Positions 52,014 through 61,050 are shown, numbered from the stretch's first letter. The stretch: DNA of 64,000 nucleotides from Streptomyces gobiensis (GCF_021216675.1 NZ_CP086120.1:3222501-3286500); one strand, 5' to 3'. Made by a program: numbers and translations. Notes: a model not told the origin generated them from the sequence alone.

Positions 52014-52490
52014 GGCAAAGCCCCGGTTACGGGAAGGGGCGGGATACGGGGACACCCACCACGGCAACCCGCAGCCGGGCGAAGCCCGCCACGCGGCGAA
52101 GCCGCACATCGGTACAGCCGGGAAGGCGGGGGCACCTCCTGGGGGCACCTCCCTGGGGGCACCCCCAGCGGTAGCTGGGGGAGGAGTCTGGGGGAGGGAT
52201 ACGGGGAAGCCCACCCGCGGCACCCCGCAGCCGGGCGTAAACCCCGCCGCGCGGGGGAGCCGCGTATCGGGTGCAGCCGGGAAGGGGCGGGAATTGGGGA
52301 AACCCACCCCGGCACCCCCAGAGCCGGGTGGAGCCCCGCTGCGGCGCGGAGCCGCGTATCGGTGCAGCCGGGAAAGGGGGCACCCCCGGGGGTACCCCTG
52401 GGGGCACCTCCCAGACGGAGTCTGGGGGAGGTAGCTGGGGGAGCCGGTACGGGGGCGCCCGCCCACGGCACCCCGCGGCGGGGGAGGGGC
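52014..52490. repeat. tandem array of ~95-bp repeat units with nested palindromes
   Basis: Unit landmarks GGGAAGGGGCGGGATACGGG, GCAGCCGGGCGAAGCCC and GCGAAGCCGCACATCGGT recur about four times, at roughly 52031, 52190, 52284 and a partial copy near 52445. Between units lie CACCTCC/TGGGGGCA strings and the palindrome CCCCCAGCGGTAGCTGGGGG. The same palindrome type is found inside hemC. With the two preceding elements this fills the 786-nt gap between mqnE and the GNAT gene; no gene is seen in it. Confidence 0.75.
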
Positions 52491-52514
52491 AAACCGGGTC
52501 GTACAGTCAAGCGC

Positions 52515-53039
52515 ATGAGCCTTCGGTTTGCGCTCGACCCGGAAATAGACCACCGGGTCACGGACGGCATATGCGCCCTGTGGGCCGACGTGGTCAACGC
52601 CGGTGGCGCCGTCGGCTTCGTGCCCACCGTCACCACGGAAGACGTCCGGCCCGGACTGCTGACGCATCTGCGTGCGATGAGCGAGAACCGCTGCCGCGTG
52701 CTTCTCGGCTTCGACGAGCACAATGAGGTGAAGGCCACCGCCTTCTTCACGTTCAACGCCCACCGGCTGATGCGACACTGGGTGTGGCTGTACACCGTGA
52801 TGGTGCACCCTGCCCAGCAGGGCAAGGGCGTCGGCCGTGCGCTGATGGCCGCGGCCGAGGAGGCCGCCCGGGGCATGGACGGCATCCGGAGCATCCGGCT
52901 GAACTGCCGTGGCGGCCTCGGCCTTGAGCACTTCTACGGCTCGTGCGGCTACAAGGAAGTCGGCCGGGTGCCCGACGCCATCAAGGTCGCGGACGACGAC
53001 TTCCGGGACGACATCATCATGTGGCTGCCTCTCGTATGA
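52515..53039 (+). CDS. GNAT family N-acetyltransferase
   Basis: ATG 52515 gives 174 residues; the upstream frame reads through the repeat array and is not coding. The acetyl-CoA-binding signature is VMVHPAQQGKGVGRALMAAA (Q-x2-G-x-G/A, about 95-114). The C-terminal FYGSCGYKEVGRVPDAIKV matches GNAT beta-strands 6-7. The substrate is unknown. Its stop region overlaps the possible ATG of the next gene. Confidence 0.87.
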   Translation: MSLRFALDPEIDHRVTDGICALWADVVNAGGAVGFVPTVTTEDVRPGLLTHLRAMSENRCRVLLGFDEHNEVKATAFFTFNAHRLMRHWVWLYTVMVHPAQQGKGVGRALMAAAEEAARGMDGIRSIRLNCRGGLGLEHFYGSCGYKEVGRVPDAIKVADDDFRDDIIMWLPLV

Positions 53040-53065
53040 CCTCTCAGCAGAAGGAAGAAACCGCC

Positions 53066-53356
53066 GTGAACGCAACGATCCGCTACACCCTGATGCGGCT
53101 GGGCCTCTTCGTCGGTTGTTTCGCCGTCCTCGCGGTGCTGGCCCAGGTGGGTGTGATCCCCGCGGGCATTGGCACGTCCAACCCGCTGTGGATTTTCCTG
53201 CTGGCCGTCGTTGTCTCCGCGCCGCTCAGCTTTGTGCTGCTGCGTAAGCAGCGGGACGAGATGTCCGAGCAGATCGCCCCACGGGTGGAGCGGGTCTCCG
53301 GCAACGTCAAGGGCAGGCTCGCCGCGAACCGCAATCAGGAGGACGAGGTCGCGTAA
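53066..53356 (+). CDS. DUF4229 small membrane protein
   Basis: GTG 53066 follows AAGGAAG at good spacing and gives 96 residues; ATG 53036 (overlapping the GNAT stop) would add ten. Two membrane helices (MRLGLFVGCFAVLAVLAQVG and LWIFLLAVVVSAPLSFVLL) precede a charged cytoplasmic tail (LRKQRDEMSEQI). The DUF4229 family is common in actinobacteria and of unknown function. It is probably cotranscribed with the GNAT gene and ends at the hairpin at 53402. Confidence 0.8.
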   Translation: MNATIRYTLMRLGLFVGCFAVLAVLAQVGVIPAGIGTSNPLWIFLLAVVVSAPLSFVLLRKQRDEMSEQIAPRVERVSGNVKGRLAANRNQEDEVA

Positions 53357-53401
53357 CCGCGTCACCGCCTCACCGCGTAACCCTCGTCACACCGTTCCGC
53401 G

Positions 53402-53436
53402 CACCCCACCGGGAATCAACGTTTCCCGGTGGGGTG
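53402..53436 (+). terminator. terminator after DUF4229 gene
   Basis: CACCCCACCGGGAA and its exact complement form a 14-bp stem with a 7-nt loop, followed by TTGTGCTGTC. Confidence 0.8.
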
Positions 53437-53509
53437 TTGTGCTGTCACGTGTCCCGTACTCAAAGGATGTCTTTGAGTGAGCCAAAGACCGAGTGTTAGC
53501 GTGAGGCCC

Positions 53510-53614
53510 ATGATGACCGCAGCCAGCCCCCTTGCTCTGACGAGTGTTCCGCTCGTGGCACGGCTGCACGTCGATCTCTGCCGCTGTCTGTCCGCGGCCT
53601 GTCGCATCAGCTAA
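53510..53614 (+). CDS. cysteine-containing putative leader peptide
   Basis: ATG 53510 (ATGATG) follows GAGG and encodes 34 residues ending RLHVDLCRCLSAACRIS. The HVDLCR core with nearby Cys codons (positions 24, 26 and 31) matches the class of short actinobacterial putative leader peptides found upstream of sulfur and amino-acid genes. It ends 86 nt before the symporter gene. By analogy with mycobacterial cysteine-responsive leader ORFs it could control the symporter by ribosome stalling on Cys codons. That role is inferred. A TTGAGT/TTAGCG pair with 17-nt spacing lies upstream at about 53473-53501. Confidence 0.7.
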   Translation: MMTAASPLALTSVPLVARLHVDLCRCLSAACRIS

Positions 53615-53700
53615 CACCAGCGACATCCGGCGGCCGGACCACATTTCCGGCGCTTCTCATCTCCTCTTCCTTCCACCTTTCGTATCACCGGAGTGTGTCC

Positions 53701-55050
53701 GTGTCGTCCACCACGTCTGCGCGCATACGTGTGCCCAAGGTGCCCTTCTGGGCCCAGATTCTGCTTGGTCTCGCCCTCGGTCTGCTGCTCGGCTGGGCCG
53801 CCCGCAGCGGTGACATATCCTGGCTGGGGACCGCCCTCGACAAAATCGGCAGCACCTTCGTCCAGCTGCTGAAGCTGGCCGTCGCCCCGCTGGTCTTCTT
53901 CGCGATCGCCATCTCGATCACCAATCTGCGCAAGGTCTCCAACGCCGCCCGGCTGGCCAGCCGCACGCTGCTGTGGTTTCTGGCGACCTCGCTGATCGCC
54001 GTCGCGATCGGCCTGAGCATCGGGCTGCTCACCAACCCCGGTGCGGGGACCGGGCTGACCCCGGAGGACGGTGCGAAGCCGGACGGCTCCGGCTCCTGGC
54101 TGGACTTCCTCACCGGGATCATCCCGACGGACGTCATCACGCCGTTCACCGAGCTGAACGTCCTGCAGATCGTCTTTATGGCCGCTGTGGCCGGTATCGC
54201 CGCCCTCAAGCTGGGCGAGAAGGCGGCCCCGCTGCTGGCCTTCGGCGAGTCGGTGCTGGCGCTGCTGCAGAAGGCCCTGTGGTGGGTTATCCGGCTGGCT
54301 CCGCTGGGCACTCTGGGCCTGATCGGCCGCGCCATCAATGAGTACGGCTGGGATCTGCTCGGGCAGTACGCGACCTTCACCGTCGACGTCTACATCGGCT
54401 GCCTGCTGGTGATGTTCGGTGTCTATCCGCTGCTGCTGCGGTTCGTCGGTGGCGTCAGCCCGCTTCAGTTCTTCCGTGGCGCCTGGCCCGCCATCCAGCT
54501 GGCCTTTGTATCCCGCTCCTCGGTCGGCACCATGCCGGTCACCCAGAAGGTCACCGAGCGGCTTGGGGTCCCGAAGGAGTACACCTCCTTCGCGGTGCCG
54601 TTCGGCGCGACCACCAAGATGGACGGCTGCGCGGCGGTCTATCCGGCGCTCGCCGCGATCTTTGTCGCGGAGATCTTCGACGTCAGCCTGGGGATCCAGG
54701 AGTATCTGCTGATCGCGTTCGTCTCGGTCATCGGGTCGGCCGCCACGGCTGGTCTGACCGGTGCGACGGTGATGACGACCCTGACCCTGTCCACGCTGGG
54801 GCTTCCGCTGGAGGGTGTGGGTCTGCTGCTGGCGATCGACCCGATCCTGGACATGATCCGCACCGCCACCAACGTCACCGGCCAGGCGGTTGTCCCGGTG
54901 CTGGTCTCCGCCCGCGAGAAGATCCTCGACACCGAGGCCTTCGACTCCGCCAAGAGCTTCGACATCGACGATGTGGACGCGGAGGCGGACGGGGACACGG
55001 ACGGGGACTCGGAGCAGGACGAGAAGGAGCTGGTGGCTGCCCGGGCCTGA
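53701..55050 (+). CDS. dicarboxylate/amino acid:cation symporter (DAACS family)
   Basis: This 449-residue transporter has about eight membrane helices plus two re-entrant loops. The family segments VSRSSVGTMPVTQKVTERLG (the SSS-type hairpin loop) and VPFGATTKMDGCAAVYP are present. IDPILDMIRTATNVTGQAVV is the substrate and Na+ site. The family carries C4-dicarboxylates, glutamate or, in TcyP members, cystine. The C-terminus is acidic and Asp/Glu-rich. GTG 53701 fits the GGAG site; GTG 53695 is close by. The upstream cysteine leader peptide makes cystine a candidate substrate. Confidence 0.9.
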   Translation: MSSTTSARIRVPKVPFWAQILLGLALGLLLGWAARSGDISWLGTALDKIGSTFVQLLKLAVAPLVFFAIAISITNLRKVSNAARLASRTLLWFLATSLIAVAIGLSIGLLTNPGAGTGLTPEDGAKPDGSGSWLDFLTGIIPTDVITPFTELNVLQIVFMAAVAGIAALKLGEKAAPLLAFGESVLALLQKALWWVIRLAPLGTLGLIGRAINEYGWDLLGQYATFTVDVYIGCLLVMFGVYPLLLRFVGGVSPLQFFRGAWPAIQLAFVSRSSVGTMPVTQKVTERLGVPKEYTSFAVPFGATTKMDGCAAVYPALAAIFVAEIFDVSLGIQEYLLIAFVSVIGSAATAGLTGATVMTTLTLSTLGLPLEGVGLLLAIDPILDMIRTATNVTGQAVVPVLVSAREKILDTEAFDSAKSFDIDDVDAEADGDTDGDSEQDEKELVAARA

Positions 55051-55068
55051 TGCTTTCGCGGCCCGGGA

Positions 55069-55103
55069 CGAGGGCGCCCCCACTGCCGGTGGGGGCGCCC
55101 TCG
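55069..55103 (+). terminator. terminator after symporter gene
   Basis: A 15-bp stem starting CGAGGGCGCCCCCAC with a 5-nt loop, followed by TTCTGCTG, lies 18 nt after the symporter stop. Confidence 0.85.
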
Positions 55104-55181
55104 TTCTGCTGTATGCCTCGGCGGTGCGGTTGTGCCGACCGCACCGCGGGATGATCCTGAAAGCACGGGTGAGGTGGTGCT

Positions 55182-57644
55182 ATGAGCTCATCGTCCGAGG
55201 CGGAGGCAGACCTTCGTGGCCCGCTCGATGTGACGCGCGCGGCCACCGCGGTGCTGGATGCCCAGGGCGTGGTCATGGGGTGGAGCCCGGCGGCGGAGGA
55301 GCTGCTGGGCTATACAGCGTCCGAGGTGCTGGGGCGCCGCCTGGACACGCTGCTGGCGCGTCCCGAGGACATGCGCTGGCCGCCCCGGCGGGGCAAGCCC
55401 CGGACTGTGCGGAGTGAGGCGTTCGAGGTACGTCATCGGGACGGGCACATTCTGCGGCTGGCGATGATCATGAGCGTGCTGTCGGCCGGAGGGACGGGGC
55501 CGACCTGGATCATCGTCGCGGCGGACCTGGAGGAGCTGCAGCGCTGGGAGGCCCATCAGGCGATGCTGCGGGGCCTGGTCACCCAGTCGCCGATCACGCT
55601 GACCATCTACGACACCGACCTGCGGCTGGCGTGGACCAACGCCGCCTCGCAGGAGGAACTGGGCGCCCCGGTCGCCGACTATGTGGGCTGGCCCGAGTCG
55701 AAGCTGTTCACAGAGGGCGAGGTGCTGACCGAGGGCTACCCGGCGTCGTTGGAGCGGGTCATGCGGCGGGTGCTGGTCACCGGGGAGCCTGTGGTGGGTC
55801 TGCACTACCGTGGCCGCCCGCCCGCGGACCGTCGGCACGACTACTTCTGGTCCTGCTCGTACTACCGCCTGCAGGATGCGCGGGGGCACACGCTGGGTGT
55901 GTGCGAGGAAGCGGTCGACATCAGCAACCAGTACCAGGCACAGCAGCGGCTGGCCCTGCTGGTGCGCGCTGGTGAACGCATCGGCACTTCGCTGGATGTG
56001 CGGCGCACCGCTGAGGAGCTTGCCGACGTCGTCATTCCGGTGTTCGCCGACGCGGTCGCGATCGATCTGCTGGAGGATGTGCTGGGCGGTGAGGAGGTCG
56101 CCGCGGGGGCGGCGCCCGTGCATGACCGGATGCGGCGGGCGGGCCACCGGGCGCGTACGGAGAGCGCCGCGGTCGTGGTGGGGCCCGACCCCGGAGAGCC
56201 GGTGCACTATCCCCCGACTTCGGCGCAGGCGCGGAGCCTGGCCTCCGGGCAGCCGATCCTGGAGCACCGGGCGGAGGCGGCGGCCGACGCGGGCCAGGGC
56301 GGTGTCCATTCGAGACTGGTCGTACCGCTGCGTGCGGGGGGCGCCACCATGGGGCTGGTCACGTTCCTGCGGGACCGTAACCCTGATCCCTTCGACGCCG
56401 ACGAGCGTTCGCTCGCCGACGAGCTGGCCGCGCGTACCGCCATCTGCGTGGACAACGCCTGCCGGTTCAGCCGCGAGCATGCCGCCGCCCTGATGCTCCA
56501 GCGCAGCCTCCTCCCGCGGGGACTGCCGCCGCAGACGGCCGCCGATGTGAGCTACCGCTATCTGCCCGCCGACACCCAGGCCGGTGTCGGCGGCGACTGG
56601 TTCGACCTCATCCCGCTGTCCGGAACGCGGGTCGGGCTGGTCGTCGGCGATGTCGTCGGCCATGGCCTGCGCGCCGCCGCCACGATGGGACGGTTCCGTA
56701 CGACCGTACGTGCCCTGGCCCGGCTGGACCTCGCCCCGGACGAGCTGCTTTCGCGTCTGGACGATCTGGTGGGGCAGACAGCCAAGGAGCGTTCCGCCCT
56801 GTGGGACGGGGAGATCTCGGAGGCCGAGCCCGAGGATGAAGAGGCCATGGGCGTGACCTGCTTGTATGCCGTGTACGACCCGGTATCCGGGCGGTGCACC
56901 GTGGCCCGGGCGGGGCATCTGCTGCCCCTGGTGGTCGACCCCCGCACCGGTGCCGTCATCTATCCGGAGATCCCGCCGGGGCCGCCCCTGGGACTGGGGG
57001 GCCTGCCCTTTGAGAGCGCGGAATTCGACCTGCCGGAGGGCAGCCTTATCGCCCTGTTCACCAACGGTCTCGTTCAGTCCCCCGACGGGGATATGGAGGC
57101 CGGGCTCCAGCGGCTCGGTGCCATCATCGCCGAGCACTGGCGGCCCCTGGATGAGCTGTGTGAGCACGCGGTGGCGTCCCGGCCCGCCGGGCCGGTGGCT
57201 GATGACGCGGCCCTGCTGCTGGTCCGTACGCGCGTACTCGCCGGTCATCAGGTGGCCGAGTGGGAACTCACCGCCGACCCCGCGGTGGTCTCCCAGGCCC
57301 GCACCGCGGCTGTCGAGCAGCTCGGCGCGTGGGGCCTGGGCGAGCTGGCGTTCACCACCGAACTGGTCGTCAGCGAGCTGGTCACCAACGCCATCCGCTA
57401 CGCCGGCGGACCCATCCACCTCCGGTTGATCCGAGATCAGACCCTCATCTGCGAGGTCTCCGACACCGGGCACACCTCGCCCCATCTGCGCCGTGCCGCC
57501 AGCGAGGACGAGGGCGGGCGCGGCCTCTTCCTCATCGCCCAGATGACCCAGCTGTGGGGTACGCGCTACACCCCCACCGGCAAGACCATCTGGGCTGAAC
57601 AGCCTCTCCCGCATCAGCACCTGGACCTCGGTTACGCCGCCTAG
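55182..57644 (+). CDS. PAS-PAS-GAF-SpoIIE-ATPase multidomain phosphatase
   Basis: This 820-residue soluble protein has two PAS domains (about 15-120 and 130-255) and a GAF domain (about 260-440). A PP2C SpoIIE phosphatase follows (about 450-680, with GVGGDWFDLIPL and VGDVVGHGLRAAATMG). The C-terminus is an HATPase_c_2 anti-sigma-type kinase domain (about 690-805, with ELVVSELVTNAIRYA and EGGRGLFLIAQM). Such proteins combine anti-sigma kinase and phosphatase activities in one chain and respond to signals bound by PAS or GAF. The PAS domains show no obvious haem His or flavin Cys motif. No partner STAS gene is adjacent. Confidence 0.9.
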   Translation: MSSSSEAEADLRGPLDVTRAATAVLDAQGVVMGWSPAAEELLGYTASEVLGRRLDTLLARPEDMRWPPRRGKPRTVRSEAFEVRHRDGHILRLAMIMSVLSAGGTGPTWIIVAADLEELQRWEAHQAMLRGLVTQSPITLTIYDTDLRLAWTNAASQEELGAPVADYVGWPESKLFTEGEVLTEGYPASLERVMRRVLVTGEPVVGLHYRGRPPADRRHDYFWSCSYYRLQDARGHTLGVCEEAVDISNQYQAQQRLALLVRAGERIGTSLDVRRTAEELADVVIPVFADAVAIDLLEDVLGGEEVAAGAAPVHDRMRRAGHRARTESAAVVVGPDPGEPVHYPPTSAQARSLASGQPILEHRAEAAADAGQGGVHSRLVVPLRAGGATMGLVTFLRDRNPDPFDADERSLADELAARTAICVDNACRFSREHAAALMLQRSLLPRGLPPQTAADVSYRYLPADTQAGVGGDWFDLIPLSGTRVGLVVGDVVGHGLRAAATMGRFRTTVRALARLDLAPDELLSRLDDLVGQTAKERSALWDGEISEAEPEDEEAMGVTCLYAVYDPVSGRCTVARAGHLLPLVVDPRTGAVIYPEIPPGPPLGLGGLPFESAEFDLPEGSLIALFTNGLVQSPDGDMEAGLQRLGAIIAEHWRPLDELCEHAVASRPAGPVADDAALLLVRTRVLAGHQVAEWELTADPAVVSQARTAAVEQLGAWGLGELAFTTELVVSELVTNAIRYAGGPIHLRLIRDQTLICEVSDTGHTSPHLRRAASEDEGGRGLFLIAQMTQLWGTRYTPTGKTIWAEQPLPHQHLDLGYAA

Positions 57645-57675
57645 CCGCCTAGCCGCCTGGCCGCCTTCTCAGTTC

Positions 57676-58746
57676 TCACCCCGCCTCGATCGCGGCCGCC
57701 AGCAGGGGCAGTGCGGTGGCCAGCTCCCGTTCCCAGTACCGCCAGCTGTGGGTGCCCGGGCCATAGCGGTGGGCGGTGACATGGAGGCCGTAGTCGCGGG
57801 CGCGGTCGATGTAGGCCGCGGCCATCCGGTCGAAGGAAGCCTCCAGGCCGCTGGGTGCGGCCTGTGGCCTGTCCATGGGGCCGGGGCGGCCGTCGCCGCA
57901 GGAGATATAGACCGGGAAGCCCCTGGGGAGGCTGCGGATCAGCCGATACGGGTTGTGTGCCGTCCAGATGTGCTCATGGGTCACCGGGTCGCCCCAGAGC
58001 GCCTTGGGGTCCGGCGCGAAGCGGCCGACCTTGTTCAGTACGGCCAGTGGGTCGGACTGGGTGTCCAGCCGCCCGCTGAACGACGCGGCCATCTGGAACA
58101 TTCCCGGGTTCCGCCCCGCGTACAGCAGCGCCCCGGTGCCGCCCATCGAGACGCCCGCCACTGCGCGGCGCCCGTTGGCGCGCAGCTCACGCTCCAGCAG
58201 CTCGCGTAGCTCGGTCAGATGAAAGGTCTCCCAGGCGGCCGGGGTGCCCTGGTCAGACCGCCACCAGTTGCTGTAGTAGCTGACGGGGCCGCCCTCGGGC
58301 ATCACGACCAGGGCCTTGAGCGAGGCTGTGATCAGCTCGACATCGGTCTTCCGGGTCCACAGCTGCCAGCTGTTCTGGGAGATACAGCAGCCGTGCAGCA
58401 GATAGAGCGTCGGCCAACGCCGCTCCGGCTGCTCATCGAAGCCGGGCGGCAGCAGCACCCGGGTGGCCACTCGTCGGCCGAGAGCGGGGGAGTCGATGGT
58501 CAGATCGACGGTGCGCCCCGCGCCGCGGGTGAGGGAGACGAGCCGGGCTTCGTCGCCGCTGCTCCGTTCGATCAGCGCTGGTGCGCCGACCGGGGCGGCG
58601 GGCTGCGGCCGGGAGCCGTAGGAGTCCAGTCCGACGGCGAGCGCCAGCGCGACGGCAGCCGCGAGCGCGATCGCCGTGAGCGCTACCGCCGCACGACGCC
58701 ACAGCGGTGCCGGGCGGGATTTCCGGCTGGTCGTGCTGATGCCCAC
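57676..58746 (-). CDS. secreted alpha/beta-hydrolase, esterase/mycolyltransferase-like
   Basis: GTG 58746 follows GAGGAG and gives 356 residues. A signal anchor (AAVALTAIALAAAVALALAV, about 19-38) is followed by an esterase-D/antigen-85-like alpha/beta-hydrolase. The nucleophile is in VAGVSMGGTGALLYAG (about 190), and the C-terminal catalytic His is in YGPGTHSWRYWERE. YLLHGCCIS supplies the oxyanion hole. Streptomyces lacks mycolates, so the substrate is likely another ester. It converges with the large phosphatase gene. Confidence 0.85.
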   Translation of the reverse strand: MGISTTSRKSRPAPLWRRAAVALTAIALAAAVALALAVGLDSYGSRPQPAAPVGAPALIERSSGDEARLVSLTRGAGRTVDLTIDSPALGRRVATRVLLPPGFDEQPERRWPTLYLLHGCCISQNSWQLWTRKTDVELITASLKALVVMPEGGPVSYYSNWWRSDQGTPAAWETFHLTELRELLERELRANGRRAVAGVSMGGTGALLYAGRNPGMFQMAASFSGRLDTQSDPLAVLNKVGRFAPDPKALWGDPVTHEHIWTAHNPYRLIRSLPRGFPVYISCGDGRPGPMDRPQAAPSGLEASFDRMAAAYIDRARDYGLHVTAHRYGPGTHSWRYWERELATALPLLAAAIEAG

Positions 58747-59025
58747 GGAACTCCTCGGCGACCAGATGCGCTTCACAGACCTCCAAGCCGACCCCATCAC
58801 GGCGAACGGACGCGGTCATTCAGGCGGCGCAGGAGTTACCGCATTCGGGCCAGTCACGGCGGCAGAGCGGCGGCAGAGCGGTGGCAGAGCGGCACCAGAG
58901 TGACAGAAGAGCGTGGCTGTCTGGTGAAGGTGCGTGTCCAACCTCTGGCCAAAGGGCGATAACCGCGTCAACCTACGCCCCAGTAGTGCTGAATTTCTGT
59001 CAATAACTCGCTGCTGGGAGGACGC
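58747..59025. other. divergent intergenic region between esterase and acyl-CoA ligase genes
   Basis: No gene is seen. A short tandem repeat of CGGCAGAGCGG-type units (about 58858-58893, three to four copies) is the only structure. The stretch 58975-59015 is AT-richer and probably carries the promoter of the acyl-CoA ligase gene. Confidence 0.5.
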
Positions 59026-60942
59026 ATGTCCGCACAGCAAGTCCCCGCCGTCCCCGCCGTCCCCGCCGCCCCCGAGCCTGTCGAACCCGTACTGCGGGTC
59101 GCGGACGGCTCCGTGCGGGAAGTCTCCGTACCGCCGCTCGTACAGCCCGTAAGCCGGGGGTCGCTCGCCGATATCCCCTTCGACAACGCCAGCGAGGCAC
59201 CGACCGAGGCCGTGCTGGGCCGTAAGCGACCCGATGGCCGCTGGGAGGATGTGACCTGCGCCGAGTTCGCCCATGAGGTGCTGGCCACCGCCCGTGGGCT
59301 GGTCGCCAGCGGGCTGCGCCCCGGTGACCGGCTCGCCATCATGGCCCGTACGACCTATGAGTGGACGCTGCTCGATTTCGCCGCTTGGGCCGCCGGGCTG
59401 ATCACCGTCCCGATCTATCCGACGTCCTCCGTGCACCAGGCCCGCTGGATACTCCAGGACGCGGCCGTATCCGCCATCGCGGTCGAGGACGTCGCGGGCG
59501 TCCGGCTCATCAGCGGTATACGCGCCGAACTCCCCGATCTGGCCCACCTCTGGCAGCTGGACAACGGCGCCATCCCCCAACTCGCCGCCGATGGCCAGGA
59601 CATACCCGACGCCCTGGTGACCGAACGCCGGGCGGGCCTCACACCCGACACGGTCGCCACCCTCATCTACACCTCGGGCACCACCGGACGCCCTAAGGGC
59701 TGTGTCCTCACCCACGGCAACTTCTTCGCCGAGGTCGACAACTCCATCGAGCTGCTGCACCCTGTCTTCAAAGCGGTCAGCACGGAGCCCGCCGCTACGC
59801 TGCTGTTTCTGCCGCTGTCCCATGTCTTCGGCCGGATGGTCGCCGTCGGCTGTCTGCGCGCCCGGGTCAGGCTCGGCCACGCGCCGAGCATCCAGACCGA
59901 GGACCTGCTCGCCGACCTCGCGGGCTTCCAGCCAACATTCCTGCTGGCCATCCCCTATGTGCTGGAGAAGGTCTACAACACCGGGCGCGCTACGGCGGAG
60001 AAGATGGGCCGCGCCTCGTCCTTCGACCGGGCTGCGAAGATCGCCATCCGCTGGGGCGAGGAGTGGAGCGCCGCTCGCAGCGGCCATGGCAAGGGGCCCG
60101 GGATCGCCGTCCGGGCCGCCCGTGGCCTCTACGATCCGCTGGTCTACCGGCGCATACGGGCGGCGCTGGGCGGCAAGGTGCGATACGTCATCTGCGGCGG
60201 CTCGCCGCTCGGCAAGCGGCTCGGCGCCTTCTACACCGGAGCCGGGATCGAGGTCTTCGAGGGGTACGGGCTGACGGAGACCACGGCGGCGTCCACCGTC
60301 ACCCCGCCGCTGAAGCCCAAGCTGGGCACCGTCGGCTGGCCGATGCCGGGCACGTCGGTGCGGATCGCCGAGGACGGTGAGGTGCTGCTGAAGGGCGGTC
60401 ATATCTTCAGCGGCTACTGGGACTCGGAGCGGGGAATCACCGTCCCGGACACGGATGGTGAGGGGTGGCTCGCCACCGGGGATATCGGCGCCCTGGACGC
60501 GGAGGGCTACCTCACCATCACCGGCCGCAAGAAGGATCTGATTATCACCTCCGGCGGCAAGAACATCGCCCCGGCTCCGCTGGAGGACTGGCTGCGCGCC
60601 CATCCGCTGGTCAACCAGTGCCTGGTGCTCGGCGACAATCGGCCGTACATCACCGCGCTGATCACTCTGGAGCCCGACGGTCTCGCCCACTGGCGCCGTA
60701 TGCACAAGAAGGAGGACATCCCAGTCGAGGCACTGGTCACGGATGACGACCTACGGCGCGACCTTCAACAGGCTGTGGATGAGGCCAACAAACTCGTCTC
60801 CCGCGCCGAGTCCATCCGCCGCTTCGCGATCCTGCCGGTGGATTTCACGGAGGAGTCCGGCCACCTCACGCCATCGCTGAAGCTCAAGCGGGCGGCGATC
60901 ACCCGCGACTTCACCAAGGAGATCCAATCCCTCTACACCTGA
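59026..60942 (+). CDS. long-chain fatty acyl-CoA ligase
   Basis: This 638-residue AMP-forming ligase activates fatty acids to acyl-CoA through acyl-adenylates. The P-loop-like motif is LIYTSGTTGRPKG (about 211-223). GYGLTETTAAS is A5-like and near 410. GDIGALDAEGYLTITGRKKD (about 486-505) carries the A7/A8 motifs and the hinge. The N-terminus has a short VPAVPAVPAAP repeat. GGGAGGA precedes the ATG. It is of the FadD15 type found in actinobacteria. Chain-length specificity is unknown. Confidence 0.92.
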   Translation: MSAQQVPAVPAVPAAPEPVEPVLRVADGSVREVSVPPLVQPVSRGSLADIPFDNASEAPTEAVLGRKRPDGRWEDVTCAEFAHEVLATARGLVASGLRPGDRLAIMARTTYEWTLLDFAAWAAGLITVPIYPTSSVHQARWILQDAAVSAIAVEDVAGVRLISGIRAELPDLAHLWQLDNGAIPQLAADGQDIPDALVTERRAGLTPDTVATLIYTSGTTGRPKGCVLTHGNFFAEVDNSIELLHPVFKAVSTEPAATLLFLPLSHVFGRMVAVGCLRARVRLGHAPSIQTEDLLADLAGFQPTFLLAIPYVLEKVYNTGRATAEKMGRASSFDRAAKIAIRWGEEWSAARSGHGKGPGIAVRAARGLYDPLVYRRIRAALGGKVRYVICGGSPLGKRLGAFYTGAGIEVFEGYGLTETTAASTVTPPLKPKLGTVGWPMPGTSVRIAEDGEVLLKGGHIFSGYWDSERGITVPDTDGEGWLATGDIGALDAEGYLTITGRKKDLIITSGGKNIAPAPLEDWLRAHPLVNQCLVLGDNRPYITALITLEPDGLAHWRRMHKKEDIPVEALVTDDDLRRDLQQAVDEANKLVSRAESIRRFAILPVDFTEESGHLTPSLKLKRAAITRDFTKEIQSLYT

Positions 60943-60973
60943 CCCGGCTCCCGGGTGCGGGGCCCCCACCCGC

Positions 60974-61050
60974 GTTGTGGGCAACTCGCAGCCCCGCGAG
61001 GGGCTGTGGGTGGGTACAACACCGACCACCGGCCCGCACCGGCAAACCCG
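60974..61050. repeat. composite intergenic repeat (GTTGTG family), copy 6, reversed
   Basis: GTTGTGGGCAACTCGCAGCC and GGGTGGGTACAAC (ending 61020) bracket the AGCCCC/GGGGCT stem, followed by ACCGGCCCGCACCGGCAAAC. It is the reverse of copy 1 with the same inner stem. The rest of 60943-61223 shows nothing I can name. Confidence 0.8.

Noticed and set aside
51729-52514. CRISPR array in the repeat-rich gap
   Set aside because: Repeats are long, degenerate and directly abutting, without uniform spacers, and no cas genes are present.
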